Positions 33,468-43,608 of a DNA stretch of 64,000 nt are shown piece after piece. The translations under genes and the position numbers were made by a program. Under the pieces are notes generated by a model. It did no database searches. It had not been told where the DNA came from and saw only the letters and a program-made list of their open reading frames with translations. The stretch comes from Kitasatospora sp. NBC_01266 (GTDB lineage Bacteria; Actinomycetota; Actinomycetes; Streptomycetales; Streptomycetaceae): assembly GCF_036242395.1 (NCBI RefSeq), contig NZ_CP108458.1, positions 3,472,001 through 3,536,000 on the forward strand, read 5' to 3'. The first letter of the stretch is position 1. Every line of letters starts with the position of its first letter.

Positions 33468-34630
33468 GCCGCAACCTCCTTCTTCGCGGCGGCGGCAACG
33501 GCGGCAGCGGCCAACTGGGCGCCGACCCGCTGCTGCTGGCGCTTGATGCCGTAGCGGCGCACCAGCTCGTAGGCGACCACCACGCAGATCACGATGGTGC
33601 CTTCCATGACGTTGATGATCTCCGGCGGGAAGTTCTGCACCGACAGCAGCGGGGCGGAAGCGTCCATGAACGCCCAGAGCAGCGAGGCGATGCCGATGCC
33701 CAGCGGGGTGTTGCGGCCGAGCAGCGCGATCGCGATGCCGGTGAAGCCGATGCCGGCCTGGAAGTTCTGGCCGAAGTAGTGCGAGTAGGTCAGCAGGTCG
33801 GGCATGCCGATCAGACCGGCCAGCGCGCCGGAGACGCACATGCTGGTCAGCACCATGCGCTTGACGTTGACGCCGCTCGCGGCAGCGGCGCTCTCGGAAC
33901 GGCCGGTGGCCCGCAGGTCGAAGCCGAACCGGGTCCGGCTGAGCACCCACTGGAACAGCACCCCGAGCAGCACCGCCACGATCAGGAAGCCGTAGAGCTG
34001 GCCGCCCTGGGTGCTGAAGGTGAAGAAGTTGCTGGAGTTGGACATCATCTTGGTCTGCACGGTGTTGCTGACCCCGCCACCGGTGCTCGGCACGAAGATG
34101 CCCGGCACCAGCAGCATGCCGATCACCGCGGTGGTGATCGCGTTCAGCATGATCGTCGAGATGACCTCGCTGACCCCGCGGGTGACCTTGAGGACACCGG
34201 CGACGCCCGCCCAGAGGCCGCCGACCAGCATGGCGACGATCAGCAGCAGCGGGATCTGGATGAACGACGGCAGGTTCAGCTGCCCGCCGATGTACGCGGC
34301 GAAGAGCGCCGCCAGCTGGTACTGGCCGTCCGCGCCGATGTTGAACAGGTTCATCCGGAAGCCGAAGGCGACCGCGATGCCGGCGAGGTAGTAGGTGGTG
34401 GCCTTGTTGAGGATCGCCACCTGCCCGTCGGAGGCGAACCCGTAGTTCGTCATGACGTGGAACGCCTGGAACGGGCTGTACCCGGCGACGCCCAGCAGCA
34501 CCGAGCAGAGCAGCACGGCGGTGATCACGGCCAGCACCGGAGCGGCGATGGCCAGGCCGAGCTTCTCGCGGTCGATCCGCTGGAAGAACCCCCGCTGCGC
34601 GGGGTGCGTGGTGGTACTCATCTGGGTCAC
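33464..34630 (-). CDS. Nucleoside ABC transporter permease (first)
   Basis: 388 aa, BPD_transp_2 family (NupP/YufP-like). Motifs include AFGFRMNLFNIGADGQYQLAALFAAY and FGFDLRATGRSESAAAASGVNVKRM. The GTG at 34630 overlaps the ATPase stop (GTGA), so it is preferred; ATG 34621 is 3 codons later. It forms the channel with the second permease. Confidence 0.92.
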   Translation of the reverse strand: MTQMSTTTHPAQRGFFQRIDREKLGLAIAAPVLAVITAVLLCSVLLGVAGYSPFQAFHVMTNYGFASDGQVAILNKATTYYLAGIAVAFGFRMNLFNIGADGQYQLAALFAAYIGGQLNLPSFIQIPLLLIVAMLVGGLWAGVAGVLKVTRGVSEVISTIMLNAITTAVIGMLLVPGIFVPSTGGGVSNTVQTKMMSNSSNFFTFSTQGGQLYGFLIVAVLLGVLFQWVLSRTRFGFDLRATGRSESAAAASGVNVKRMVLTSMCVSGALAGLIGMPDLLTYSHYFGQNFQAGIGFTGIAIALLGRNTPLGIGIASLLWAFMDASAPLLSVQNFPPEIINVMEGTIVICVVVAYELVRRYGIKRQQQRVGAQLAAAAVAAAAKKEVAA

Positions 34631-36372
34631 TCCCCCGCCTGCGCGTCGACCGCAGCGGTGTCGGTGGTGTCGGCGTCCCCGGCCGGGGCGTCGACGGCGT
34701 CAGCGGCCACAGCGGCCACAGCGGCCACGACAGCCTCGGCAGGCTCATCAGCCACAGCGGTCTCAGTGGCCTCGACGGCCTCAGCAGGCTCAGCGACCTC
34801 GGCAGGCTCAGCGACCTCGGCGGCAGCGGCGGCGCCGTCGGACTCGATGCGGCCGGCGGCGGCACCGGTCATCGCGGTGCCCAGGTCCTCGGCGGTGACG
34901 GTGGCCGGGTCGGCGTCCGCGACCAGGCGACCGCGGTAGATCACCTTGATCGTGTCGGAGAGACCGATCAGCTCGTCCAGGTCCGCGGAGATCAGCAGCA
35001 CCGCCAGGCCCTCGCGCTGGGCGACCCGGATGTGCTCCCAGATCTGCGCCTGCGCGCCGACGTCCACCCCGCGGGTGGGGTGCGCGGCGATCAGCAGCTT
35101 GGGCTGGTGGCTCATCTCGCGGCCGACGATCAGCTTCTGCTGGTTGCCGCCGGAGAGCGAGGCCGCGGTGACGTCGATGCCCGGGGTGCGGACGTCGTAC
35201 TGCTCGACGATCCGCTGGGTGTCGCGCTTGGCGGCCGCCGGGTCGATCAGGATGCCCTTGGCGTTGGGCGCCTCGGTGACGTGGCCGAGGATCCGGTTCT
35301 CCCAGAGCGGCGCTTCCAGCAGCAGGCCGTGGCGGTGCCGGTCCTCGGGGATGTAGCCGATGCCGGCCTCGCGGCGGGAGCGGGTCAGCATCGCGGTGAG
35401 GTCCTGGCCGTCCAGCATCACCATGCCGGCGTCCAGCGGGAGCATGCCCACGATGGCCTCGACCAGTTCGGCCTGGCCGTTGCCCTCGACACCCGCGAGG
35501 CCGAGGATCTCGCCCTTGTGGATGGTCATCGAGATGTCGTCCAGCACGACGCGCTCGATGCCCTCGGCGTCGGCCTTGGCGATCCGCAGGTTCTCGAGCT
35601 TGAGCATCTGCACGTCGGTGACGGTGGACTCGCGGCTCTCCGGCGAGGGCAGCTCGCTGCCGACCATCAGCTCGGCGAGCTCACGCGCCGTCACTGCCTG
35701 CGGGTCGGCGTCGCCGACCGTGGTGCCGCGACGGATCACGGTGATCGCGTCGGCCACCGAGAGCACCTCGTGCAGCTTGTGCGAGATGAAGATGACGGTG
35801 ACGCCCTCGGCCTTGAGCTCGCGCAGGTTGCCGAAGAGCGCGTCGACCTCCTGCGGGACCAGCACGGCGGTCGGCTCGTCCAGGATCAGGATCCGGGCGC
35901 CGCGGTAGAGCACCTTGAGGATCTCGACCCGCTGGCGGTCCGCCACACCGAGGTCCTCGACCAGGGCGTCGGGGCGCACGTTCAGGCCGTACTGGTCGGA
36001 GATCTCCTTGATCTTCGCCTTGGCCTTGGCGCCGATGCCGTGCAGCTTCTCGCCGCCGAGCACGACGTTCTCCAGCACGGTCAGGTTGTCGGCCAGCATG
36101 AAGTGCTGGTGGACCATGCCGATGCCGCGGGCGATGGCGTCGCCGGGGGTGGCGAACTCGCACAGCTCGCCGTTGATCGCGATGCTGCCCTCGTCCGGCC
36201 GCTGCATGCCGTACAGGATCTTCATCAGCGTGGACTTGCCGGCGCCGTTCTCACCCATCAGGGCGTGGACGGTGCCGGTGTTCACGGTGAGGTTGATGTC
36301 GTGGTTGGCCACGACGCCGGGGAAGCGCTTGGTGATGCCGCGCAGTTCGACGGCCACGGTCGCCGATCCCAT
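34627..36372 (-). CDS. Nucleoside ABC transporter ATPase with Ala/Glu-rich tail
   Basis: 581 aa; two fused nucleotide-binding domains as in NupO/RbsA. NBD1 has Walker A GENGAGKST and Walker B ILILDEPTA. NBD2 has the usual degenerate Walker A (GVEGNGQAE), signature LSGGNQQK and HPTRGVD. Typical relatives end near residue 510. Here about 70 extra residues form an acidic Ala/Val/Glu/Pro tail with AEVAEP repeats, of unknown purpose. It is followed by overlapping permease genes; the bmpA gene lies 224 bp upstream with a hairpin between. Confidence 0.92.
   Translation of the reverse strand: MGSATVAVELRGITKRFPGVVANHDINLTVNTGTVHALMGENGAGKSTLMKILYGMQRPDEGSIAINGELCEFATPGDAIARGIGMVHQHFMLADNLTVLENVVLGGEKLHGIGAKAKAKIKEISDQYGLNVRPDALVEDLGVADRQRVEILKVLYRGARILILDEPTAVLVPQEVDALFGNLRELKAEGVTVIFISHKLHEVLSVADAITVIRRGTTVGDADPQAVTARELAELMVGSELPSPESRESTVTDVQMLKLENLRIAKADAEGIERVVLDDISMTIHKGEILGLAGVEGNGQAELVEAIVGMLPLDAGMVMLDGQDLTAMLTRSRREAGIGYIPEDRHRHGLLLEAPLWENRILGHVTEAPNAKGILIDPAAAKRDTQRIVEQYDVRTPGIDVTAASLSGGNQQKLIVGREMSHQPKLLIAAHPTRGVDVGAQAQIWEHIRVAQREGLAVLLISADLDELIGLSDTIKVIYRGRLVADADPATVTAEDLGTAMTGAAAGRIESDGAAAAAEVAEPAEVAEPAEAVEATETAVADEPAEAVVAAVAAVAADAVDAPAGDADTTDTAAVDAQAGE
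34784..34819 (-). repeat. Tandem 18-bp repeat in the ATPase tail
   Basis: GCAGGCTCAGCGACCTCG at 34784-34801 and again at 34802-34819, in frame. It encodes the repeated AEVAEP unit of the C-terminal tail. Confidence 0.85.
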
Positions 36373-36509
36373 GGTGGGGTTACCTCCCTTGCTGGGGGAG
36401 GGCGTGGAAGCGGTGATGGCGATCTCCTGGTGGTGAGCAGGCGCGTCGTTGCGCTGTGGAGGAGGGGAGGCCCGCCGTGCTGCTCGGCGGCGGAGTGGAG
36501 GTACGAGAA

Positions 36510-36549
36510 GGGCCCGGCGGAGTGCGCTCGCGCGCGACCCACCGGGCCC
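36510..36549 (-). terminator. Hairpin between bmpA and the importer genes
   Basis: GGGCCCGG / CCGGGCCC, 8-bp perfect stem with a 24-nt GC-rich loop, about 48 bp after the bmpA stop and 138 bp before the ATPase start. A partial terminator here would yield more binding protein than transporter, a common arrangement in ABC importers. Confidence 0.55.
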
Positions 36550-36596
36550 CTCCCTGTCTCAGACGTGTTGCTCGACTACGCGGTGGTACTGGTGGG

Positions 36597-37676
36597 TCAG
36601 TTGGCCGGCGGCGTGGTCGGCGGGGTGATGGTGCCCGCGATGATCGCCTGGGTGGCCTGCTGGATCTTGTCGGCGATGTCGTCGATGTGACCGCCGGTGG
36701 TGGCCAGGCCGACACCGCCCGACTTCAGGTCGAAGCGCTGGATGCCGGTGAGCGGCTGACCGTTCTTGACGCTCTGGATGTAGTTGTAGACCGCGGTGTT
36801 CACGTTCTTCAGCGCAGAGGTCAGGATGTGGCTGGAGTAGGCCGCCAGGGCGGACTGCCTGGCCTGGTCGGTGTCGACGCCGATGGCCCAGAGCTGGTCA
36901 CCCTTGGTGGGGGCCGGGGTGGTGGCCACGGCCTGGATCGCACCGGTGCCCGAGGCGCCGGCGGCGGCGTAGATGACGTCCGCGCCGTCGTCGATCTGGC
37001 CCTGGGCGGCGGCCTTGCCCTTGGCCGGGTCGGTGAAGCCGGTGAAGTCCGGCGGGGTGGTCAGGTAGGTGGTGTCGATGATGATGTTCGGGTTCACCGA
37101 CTTGGCACCGGCCTTGTAACCGGCCTCGAACTTCTTGATCAGCTCGGACTGCACGCCACCGATGAAGCCGATGTGGCCGTCCTTGCTCTTGCTGGCGGCG
37201 GCGATGCCGGCCAGGTAGGAGCTCTGCTGCTCGGTGAACTCCAGCGAGGTGACGTTGCTCGGCTGGGTCGGCGAGTCGGAGTCGATGATCGCGAACCGGA
37301 CGTTCGGGTGCTCCTTGGCGACCTTCTCGACGGTCGCCTGGTACACGAAGCCGACCGCGATGATCGGGTTGTAGCCGGCCGAGACCAGGCTCTCCAGACG
37401 GGTCTGCTTGTCGGAGTCGGCCTCACCCGGCTTGGCGTCGGCCTCGCTGGCCTGGATGCCGAAGTCCGCCTTGGCCTTGTCCAGACCGGCCGCGGCCGAG
37501 TCGTTGAAGCCCTGGTCACCACGACCGCCGACGTCATAGGCCATACCGACCTTGAGACCGGAGCCGGAAGCGGAGGACGAGGCGGTGTCGGTGCTCTTTG
37601 CGCCGCAAGCGGCGAGCGAGGCGATGCCCAGGGAACCCGAGAGCACAACCGCGGCGAGCTTTACTGAACGGCGCAA
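36597..37676 (-). CDS. bmpA: BMP-family nucleoside-binding lipoprotein
   Basis: 359 aa. Lipoprotein signal with lipobox LAAC (Cys24), Ser-rich linker, then the BMP/Med fold (KVGMAYDVGGRGDQGFNDSA, IGFIGGVQSELIKKFEAGYKAGAKSVNP, QLWAIGVDTDQ). It captures nucleosides for the permeases encoded downstream. The start codon is TTG at 37676, supported by AAGGAG 8 nt upstream and the signal peptide. The regulon palindrome variant overlaps its -10. Confidence 0.9.
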   Translation of the reverse strand: MRRSVKLAAVVLSGSLGIASLAACGAKSTDTASSSASGSGLKVGMAYDVGGRGDQGFNDSAAAGLDKAKADFGIQASEADAKPGEADSDKQTRLESLVSAGYNPIIAVGFVYQATVEKVAKEHPNVRFAIIDSDSPTQPSNVTSLEFTEQQSSYLAGIAAASKSKDGHIGFIGGVQSELIKKFEAGYKAGAKSVNPNIIIDTTYLTTPPDFTGFTDPAKGKAAAQGQIDDGADVIYAAAGASGTGAIQAVATTPAPTKGDQLWAIGVDTDQARQSALAAYSSHILTSALKNVNTAVYNYIQSVKNGQPLTGIQRFDLKSGGVGLATTGGHIDDIADKIQQATQAIIAGTITPPTTPPAN

Positions 37677-37721
37677 GGGAGTATCTCCTTCTCACACACC
37701 CGTTTGGCGTGGTCGGACGCC

Positions 37722-37737
37722 ACCGTAACGCGCGTAG
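37722..37737 (-). promoter_or_regulatory. bmpA promoter with nucleoside-regulon operator variant
   Basis: Minus strand: CTACGCGCGTTA (37737-37726), matching 10 of 12 positions of the palindrome, overlaps by two bases the -10 TACGGT (37727-37722). Confidence 0.65.
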
Positions 37738-37930
37738 AACACGGTTGTGTTACGGGTCGCCTGGCCACTCGGGTTGTTATCAAACCGTGGCACTTAGGCC
37801 CATCAGGTCCCTAAAACACCGATGAGCGACTTAGTGTCCCACGGCCCCGCCGAACCATCGCTCCCCCGTTCGATCTTGATGGTTCCATGGCGAACTCCTG
37901 ATGCCGCCGGTATCGCCCTGGCCGCCGCCC

Positions 37931-39217
37931 TCAGCAGTGGCCGTACTCCAGTGCCAGCGAGCCGAAGAGTTCGACGCCGATCGCGATCGCCCGCTCGTCC
38001 ACGTCGAACCGCCCCTGGTGCAGATCCCGCACCGCGGTCTCGTGCGGAGCGCGCACCCCGAGCCGGGCCAGCGCGCCCGGCGCGTGCTCCAGGTACCAGG
38101 AGAAGTCCTCGCCCCCCAGGGACTGCTCCGTTTCCTCCACTACTCCTTCACCTTCGCCACCGAACTGACGCGTCATCGCCATATCCAACTGGGCGATCGT
38201 CTCCGCCTCGTTCACCACCGGCGGGACCCCGCGCTTGTAGTCCAGGCTCCACTTGGCCCGATGGATCTCGGCCATCGCGCCGATCAGCTCGTGCAGCGCG
38301 TCCGGCACCTCCCGCCAGCCGGCCAACTCCAAGCAGCGGACGGTGCCCTCCAACTCGGCATGCTGTGGGATCACGTTCGGCGCGGAGCCGGATTCGATCC
38401 GGCCCCAGACCAGGCTGACACCCCAGCGCGGGTCCATCCGGCGGGCCAGCGCGCCCGGCAGGTCGGCGGCCAGCCGGCCGATCGCGGTGACCAGATCGGT
38501 GGTCAGATGCGGGCGGGCGGTGTGCCCGCCGGGGCCGTCCAGGCTCAGCACCAGGGCGTCGCAGGCCGAGGTGATCGCACCGGTGCGCAGGCCGATCCGG
38601 CCGACCACCACCTTGGGGTCGCAGTGCACCGCGAAGATCCGGCCGACCCCCTCCATCCCGCCGGCCGCGATCACGTCCAACGCGCCGCCGGGCATCATCT
38701 CCTCGGCCGGCTGGAAGATCAGCCGCACCGGCTGCCGCAGCCGCCCCTCGCGCAGCGCGTCGGCCAGCACCAGCGCGGTGCCGAGCACCACCGAGGTGTG
38801 TACGTCGTGGCCGCAGGCATGGGCGCAGCCGGGCACCGTGGAGCGGTACGGGACCTCGGACTTGGCGTCCTCGATGGGCAGCGCGTCGATGTCCGCGCGG
38901 AAGGCCAGCAGCGGGGTGCCGACCTCGGTGCCGGGCGGCACCAGGTCGACGAGCAGCCCGGTGCCGCCCGGCAGCGGCCGGGGATCCAGGCCCGCCGCGA
39001 CGAGCCGCTCGCGCAGCAGCCTGGTGGTGCGGAACTCCTGGCGGCCCAGCTCGGGATGGCGGTGCAGATCGCGACGGAAGGCGATCAACTCGGCCTCGTA
39101 GGCCCGTACCTGCGCGCGCAGCGGCCGCAGGGCCTCTCCGGGGGCGGACGGCGCCTGGGCGGCAGCGGTCGCGGCGGCCTGCGGGCTGGACTTCGGGGCG
39201 GTCTGAGGACGCTTCAC
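37931..39217 (-). CDS. M20-family amidohydrolase (peptidase M20D)
   Basis: 428 aa. Di-metal amidohydrolase: RRDLHRHPELGRQEF, GCAHACGHDVHTS (metal ligands), FQPAEE with catalytic Glu and GGEDFSWYLEHAPGAL. Family members hydrolyse N-acyl amino acids or IAA-amino acid conjugates; substrate not assignable. GTG 39217 lies 7 nt after TACCCT on the minus strand (leaderless). The longer frame to 39313 crosses that promoter. Confidence 0.9.
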   Translation of the reverse strand: MKRPQTAPKSSPQAAATAAAQAPSAPGEALRPLRAQVRAYEAELIAFRRDLHRHPELGRQEFRTTRLLRERLVAAGLDPRPLPGGTGLLVDLVPPGTEVGTPLLAFRADIDALPIEDAKSEVPYRSTVPGCAHACGHDVHTSVVLGTALVLADALREGRLRQPVRLIFQPAEEMMPGGALDVIAAGGMEGVGRIFAVHCDPKVVVGRIGLRTGAITSACDALVLSLDGPGGHTARPHLTTDLVTAIGRLAADLPGALARRMDPRWGVSLVWGRIESGSAPNVIPQHAELEGTVRCLELAGWREVPDALHELIGAMAEIHRAKWSLDYKRGVPPVVNEAETIAQLDMAMTRQFGGEGEGVVEETEQSLGGEDFSWYLEHAPGALARLGVRAPHETAVRDLHQGRFDVDERAIAIGVELFGSLALEYGHC

Positions 39218-39719
39218 CCCAACAAGGGTATGGGCGCGGCTCGAGTTTGGCTTGACTTCAGCCGAATAACTCCCCGGATTGGCGCATACACGGCCCGCAG
39301 GTGGGTATGACATCTCGTTTCAGCCGCCTTCCCCGGTGGCACCGCCCTGGGCGATGAACCTGTGCAACGACCAGCGGCCCCAGGGGTCACGACCCGATCC
39401 GACGCTCCGCGACACCGCCATCACCAGCATGCGTCCCCTTTGTCATACCTGGGTGGCCGGGGCGTATCAGCATGCGGTCATTCAGGTCATGGGCTGGCAA
39501 AGAATTCAGGCGAAGTCTTGAAGCTCGACCATCTGAGCGAATAGACACAACCGCACAGTCAAACTCCCACTCCGCCGACCCTCCCTCAGGAGCCAGGTCA
39601 GGTGGGGTGATCCGTCACGCCCGCGTCCGGAACGAGCTCACGAAGCCCGCCCGGCACGCCGTCACCAGTTCCTGCCCCCGCAGGAGCTGGGGGCCTTCCA
39701 TGAGAAGTGGGGAACTCAC
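39218..39719. other. 502-bp divergent intergenic region
   Basis: It lies between the M20 gene and the sedolisin gene. No convincing ORF, RNA gene or strong palindrome is seen. The middle (39380-39560) is AT-richer than average, and a short GCCCCC/GGGGGC stem lies near 39674-39694. It presumably holds the protease promoter. Confidence 0.6.
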
Positions 39720-41834
39720 GTGCCCGCAGCTGCTCGCAGCCGGCTCGCCGGGATAGCCGTCGCCGCCCCGGCCGCCGCTGTCCTGGTCCTGGGAACGCTC
39801 GCATTCGCCAGCCCGGCCATCGCCGCCACCACCGCTGACCAGCCGTCCGCCGCGAAGGAACTGGTCGGAACCCACCCCGACTGGGCCACCCCGCAGGCCG
39901 ACGCCGGCGCGGTTGCGGCAGGCACCCCCGCCACCGCCCGGGTCTACCTGGCCAGCCGGGACCCGCAGGGCCTGGCCGCCTACGCCCAGGCCGTCTCGGA
40001 CGAGAGCTCCCCCGAGTACGGGCAGTTCCTCTCCACCGCCGAGGCCAAGGCCAAGTTCGGCACCAGCGACGAGCAGGTCAAGGCGGTCACCCAGTGGCTG
40101 ACCAGCGCCGGTCTGAAGATCAGCGCGAGCGACCCCCACTACCTCCAGGTCACCGGCACCACCGACCAGTTGACCAAGGCGCTGGGCGCGCAGTTCCGCA
40201 ACTACCGCACGGACGACGGCACCCACCGGGCGCCGGCCACCGACGCGGTGGTCCCGGCCTCGGTGGCAGCCGACGTGACCGGCGTCCTGGGCCTGGCCGA
40301 CACGGTCCAGAAGTCCTCCTCGAACGCCATCTCGCAGGCCGCCGCCGAGCAGGAGGCCCAGGCGCAGGACGCCGGCCAGGCCGGCGCCGACGTGAAGGCC
40401 CCGAAGACCCTGCCGACCGACCCGACCTGCTCGGACGGCAAGTACGGCTCCAAGAAGGCCACCGGCGCCCCGGCCGGCTACGAGAAGAACGAGCCGTTCG
40501 CCCCCTGCTCGTACGTCCCGAGCCAGCTGCGCAAGGCCTACGGCGTGACCGACGCCAAGCTGACCGGCAAGGGCGCCACCGTCGCCATCGTCGACGCCTA
40601 CGGGCTCGGCACCATGGAGGCCGACGCGAACCACTTCTCCACCGCGCACGGCGACCAGCCCTTCGCCCCCGGCCAGTACAAGGAGGTGCTCACCCCCAAC
40701 CAGTGGAACAACCAGGCCAACTGCGGCGACTGGTCGGGTGAGGAGGCGCTGGACGTCGAGATGGTGCACGGCCTCGCGCCGGACGCCAACGTGGTCTACG
40801 TCGGCGCCAACTCCTGCGAGGACCAGGACCTGACCGCCGCGCTGAGCAACATCGTGGACAACCACCTGGCCGACATCGTCTCGAACTCCTACGGCGAGAT
40901 CATGCACGGCAAGAGCGGCGACCTGGACCCGGCGGTCATCGCGGCCGACAACCAGGTCTTCCAGCTCGGCGCCACCGAGGGCATCACCTTCATGGCCTCG
41001 GCCGGCGACTGCGGCGACAACTCGCCCGGCGCGGCGGCCACCGGTGCCAACTGCCAGGCCGACACCAACCAGGCCCAGACCCAGTGGCCGTCCTCCTCGC
41101 CGTGGATCACCGCGGTCGGCGGCACCACGCTGGAGCTGAAGAACAAGGCCGGCGACTACGGCCACGAGCTCAGCATGGGCGACGACCGCTCGGTGCTGTC
41201 GGCCGACCAGAAGTCCTGGACCCCCTTCCCCGGCGCCTTCTACTTCGGTGGTGGCGGCGGCGTCGTCAAGGGCGAGGCCCAGCCGTGGTACCAGCAGGGC
41301 GTGGTGCCGGACTCCATCTCCACCGTGGCCGCGGACGGCACCAAGTCGGCCACCCCGCAGCGCGCCACCCCGGACGTCGCGATGAGCGGTGACCTGGTGG
41401 CCGCCACCCTGGTCGGCTACACCCCGGCCGGCGGCGCCTACAGCGAGGGCGGCTACGGCGGCACCTCGGTCTCCTCGCCGGAGTTCGCCGGCATCGAGGC
41501 CGACGCCATCCAGGCCCGTGGCGGCCGTCCGATCGGCTTCGCCAACCCCGGCCTGTACGACCGCTACAACACCCGCGCCTTCCACGACGTCAACGACGCC
41601 GCGGTGCGCACCAAGCGCGGCAACGTGGTGGACCTGGGCATGGTCGGCGGCCAGCTGAAGGTGCGCCTCTACAAGGTCGGCGCCGACTACGGCCTGTCGG
41701 CCGCGCAGGGCTACGACACCGCGACCGGCCTCGGCTCGCCGGGCAAGGGCTTCTTCAAGTCCTACACGCTGAAGCACGACAACGCGGACAACGCGGGCCC
41801 GGACAACTCGGGCGACGACAACCAGCAGGACTGA
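39720..41834 (+). CDS. Secreted sedolisin (S53) serine-carboxyl protease
   Basis: 704 aa. Signal peptide (SRLAGIAVAAPAAAVLVLGTLAFASPAIAA), an activation propeptide (about 50-190, QFLSTAEAKAKFG and RNYRTDDGTHRAP), then the S53 domain. Catalytic ExxxD is E341/D345 in EEALDVEM, the oxyanion Asp is in SAGDCGDN, and the nucleophile Ser583 is in GGTSVSSPEFAG. The calcium-site segment YDTATGLGSP is near the end, and an Asn/Asp-rich tail follows. Acid-active extracellular proteolysis is expected. GTG 39720 has GGGGAAC upstream. Confidence 0.93.
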   Translation: MPAAARSRLAGIAVAAPAAAVLVLGTLAFASPAIAATTADQPSAAKELVGTHPDWATPQADAGAVAAGTPATARVYLASRDPQGLAAYAQAVSDESSPEYGQFLSTAEAKAKFGTSDEQVKAVTQWLTSAGLKISASDPHYLQVTGTTDQLTKALGAQFRNYRTDDGTHRAPATDAVVPASVAADVTGVLGLADTVQKSSSNAISQAAAEQEAQAQDAGQAGADVKAPKTLPTDPTCSDGKYGSKKATGAPAGYEKNEPFAPCSYVPSQLRKAYGVTDAKLTGKGATVAIVDAYGLGTMEADANHFSTAHGDQPFAPGQYKEVLTPNQWNNQANCGDWSGEEALDVEMVHGLAPDANVVYVGANSCEDQDLTAALSNIVDNHLADIVSNSYGEIMHGKSGDLDPAVIAADNQVFQLGATEGITFMASAGDCGDNSPGAAATGANCQADTNQAQTQWPSSSPWITAVGGTTLELKNKAGDYGHELSMGDDRSVLSADQKSWTPFPGAFYFGGGGGVVKGEAQPWYQQGVVPDSISTVAADGTKSATPQRATPDVAMSGDLVAATLVGYTPAGGAYSEGGYGGTSVSSPEFAGIEADAIQARGGRPIGFANPGLYDRYNTRAFHDVNDAAVRTKRGNVVDLGMVGGQLKVRLYKVGADYGLSAAQGYDTATGLGSPGKGFFKSYTLKHDNADNAGPDNSGDDNQQD

Positions 41835-41851
41835 TCAGCTGATCAGCTGAT

Positions 41852-41890
41852 CGAGGCGGGCCCGGAGTCGGTGACTCCGGGCCCGCCTCG
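41852..41890. terminator. 17-bp-stem terminator after the sedolisin gene
   Basis: Perfect inverted repeat 41852-41868 with 41874-41890, loop CGGTG, between convergent genes. It is preceded by a short tandem CTGATCAG array (41831-41853) covering the stop codon. Confidence 0.82.
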
Positions 41891-41909
41891 CGTCCAGGGC
41901 CCGGTGCGC

Positions 41910-43484
41910 TCAGAAGCGCTCCACCGGTCGGTACATCCCCCAGACCTGGCGCAGCGCATCGCTCACCTCGCCGAGCGTGGCCCGCGCGGCCAGTGCCTCC
42001 TTCATCGGGTACAGCACGTTGTCGCTGCCCTCGGCCGCCCGGCGCAGCCCGCGCAGCGCGCGGTCCACCGCCGAGCGGTCCCGCTCGGCCCGCAGCCGGG
42101 CCAGCCGGCCGGCCTGCCGGGCCTCGATCGCCGGGTCCACCCGCAGCGGCTGGTACGGCTCCTCCACCGCCTGCTGGAAGCGGTTGACCCCGACCACGGT
42201 CCGCTCGCCCGCGTCGGTCTCCTGCTGGATCCGGTAGGCGGTGCGCTCGATCGCGGCCTTCTGGTAGCCCTGCTCGATCGCGGCCACCGCACCGCCGAGT
42301 TCCTCGATCCGCTCCAGCAGGCCCAGCACCGCCGCCTCCACCTCGTCGGTCATCGCCTCCACCGCGTAGGAGCCGGCGAAGGGGTCGACGGTCGCGGTGA
42401 CATCGCTCTCGTAGGCCAGCACCTGCTGGGTGCGCAGCGCCAGCCGGGCCGCCTTCTCGGTGGGCAGCGCGATGGCCTCGTCGAAGCTGTTGGTGTGCAG
42501 CGACTGGGTGCCGCCCAGCACGGCGGCCAGCGCCTGGACGGTGACCCGGGCCAGGTTGACCTCGGGCTGCTGGGCGGTCAGCTGGACGCCGGCGGTCTGG
42601 GTGTGGAACCGCAGCATCTGCGACTTCGGGTTCCGCGCGCCGAAGGTGTCGCGCATGATCCGGGCCCAGATCCGGCGCGCGGCACGGAACTTGGCCACCT
42701 CCTCGAGCAGCGTGGTGCGGGCCACGAAGAAGAAGGAGAGCCGCGGCGCGAAGTCGTCCACCGCCATCCCGGCGGCCAGCGCGGTGCGGACGTAGGCGAT
42801 GCCGTTGGCCAGCGTGAAGGCGATCTCCTGCGCGGGATCGGCCCCGGCCTCGGCCATGTGGTAGCCGGAGATCGAGATGGTGTTCCACCGGGGGATCTCG
42901 GCCCGGCAGTACTTGAAGACGTCGGCGACCAGCCGCAGCGAGGGCTCCGGCGGGAAGATGTAGGTGCCGCGGGCGATGTACTCCTTGAGCACGTCGTTCT
43001 GCACCGTGCCGGTGAGCCGGTGCGCCGCCACCCCCTGGGCCTCGCCGACCAGTTGGAGCAGCAGCAGGAGCAGGGCGGCGGGCGCGTTGATGGTCATCGA
43101 GGTGGAGACCTCGCCCAGCGGGATGCCCTCGAGGAGCACCCCCATGTCCTCGACGCTGTCGATCGCCACGCCCACCTTGCCCACCTCGCCGGCCGCGAGC
43201 GGGGCGTCCGAGTCGTAGCCCATCTGGGTCGGCAGGTCGAAGGCGACCGAGAGCCCCGTGGTGCCGCCCGCGATCAGCTGCCGGTAGCGGGCGTTGGACT
43301 CGGCGGCGGTGCCGAAACCGGCGTACTGGCGCATGGTCCACGGGCGCCCGGTGTACATCGAGGGATAGACGCCCCGGGTGAACGGGTACTCCCCCGGCCG
43401 CCCGAGCGCGGGAGCGGGCGGTTCGGGGCCGTACAGCGGCGCGATCGGGAGACCGGACTCGCTCTGTCGTGGCTCTGCTGCCAT
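41910..43484 (-). CDS. Acyl-CoA mutase large subunit (methylmalonyl/isobutyryl-CoA mutase type)
   Basis: 524 aa. TIM-barrel catalytic part of B12-dependent acyl-CoA mutases: [81 protein letters not shown]. The C-terminal cobalamin-binding domain (DxHxxG) is absent, as in IcmA-like large subunits, which need a separate small subunit. None is visible nearby. ATG 43484 follows GGAGGATCCG. Confidence 0.9.
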   Translation of the reverse strand: MAAEPRQSESGLPIAPLYGPEPPAPALGRPGEYPFTRGVYPSMYTGRPWTMRQYAGFGTAAESNARYRQLIAGGTTGLSVAFDLPTQMGYDSDAPLAAGEVGKVGVAIDSVEDMGVLLEGIPLGEVSTSMTINAPAALLLLLLQLVGEAQGVAAHRLTGTVQNDVLKEYIARGTYIFPPEPSLRLVADVFKYCRAEIPRWNTISISGYHMAEAGADPAQEIAFTLANGIAYVRTALAAGMAVDDFAPRLSFFFVARTTLLEEVAKFRAARRIWARIMRDTFGARNPKSQMLRFHTQTAGVQLTAQQPEVNLARVTVQALAAVLGGTQSLHTNSFDEAIALPTEKAARLALRTQQVLAYESDVTATVDPFAGSYAVEAMTDEVEAAVLGLLERIEELGGAVAAIEQGYQKAAIERTAYRIQQETDAGERTVVGVNRFQQAVEEPYQPLRVDPAIEARQAGRLARLRAERDRSAVDRALRGLRRAAEGSDNVLYPMKEALAARATLGEVSDALRQVWGMYRPVERF

Positions 43485-43608
43485 CGGATCCTCCGCACGG
43501 AAACGGGGTGGCACCGCGGGCCGACCGGCTCCCGGTGGGCGAGGGGCCTGCTGCGATGATGGCACCGCAGGCAGTCAGGCACGACGAGCGCACGCAAAGG
43601 ACACGGCA

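Noticed and set aside
33468-34865. Upstream extension of the second permease frame
   Set aside because: It reads across the first permease gene in another frame and has no membrane-protein character; the 4-bp overlap start at 33467 is clear.
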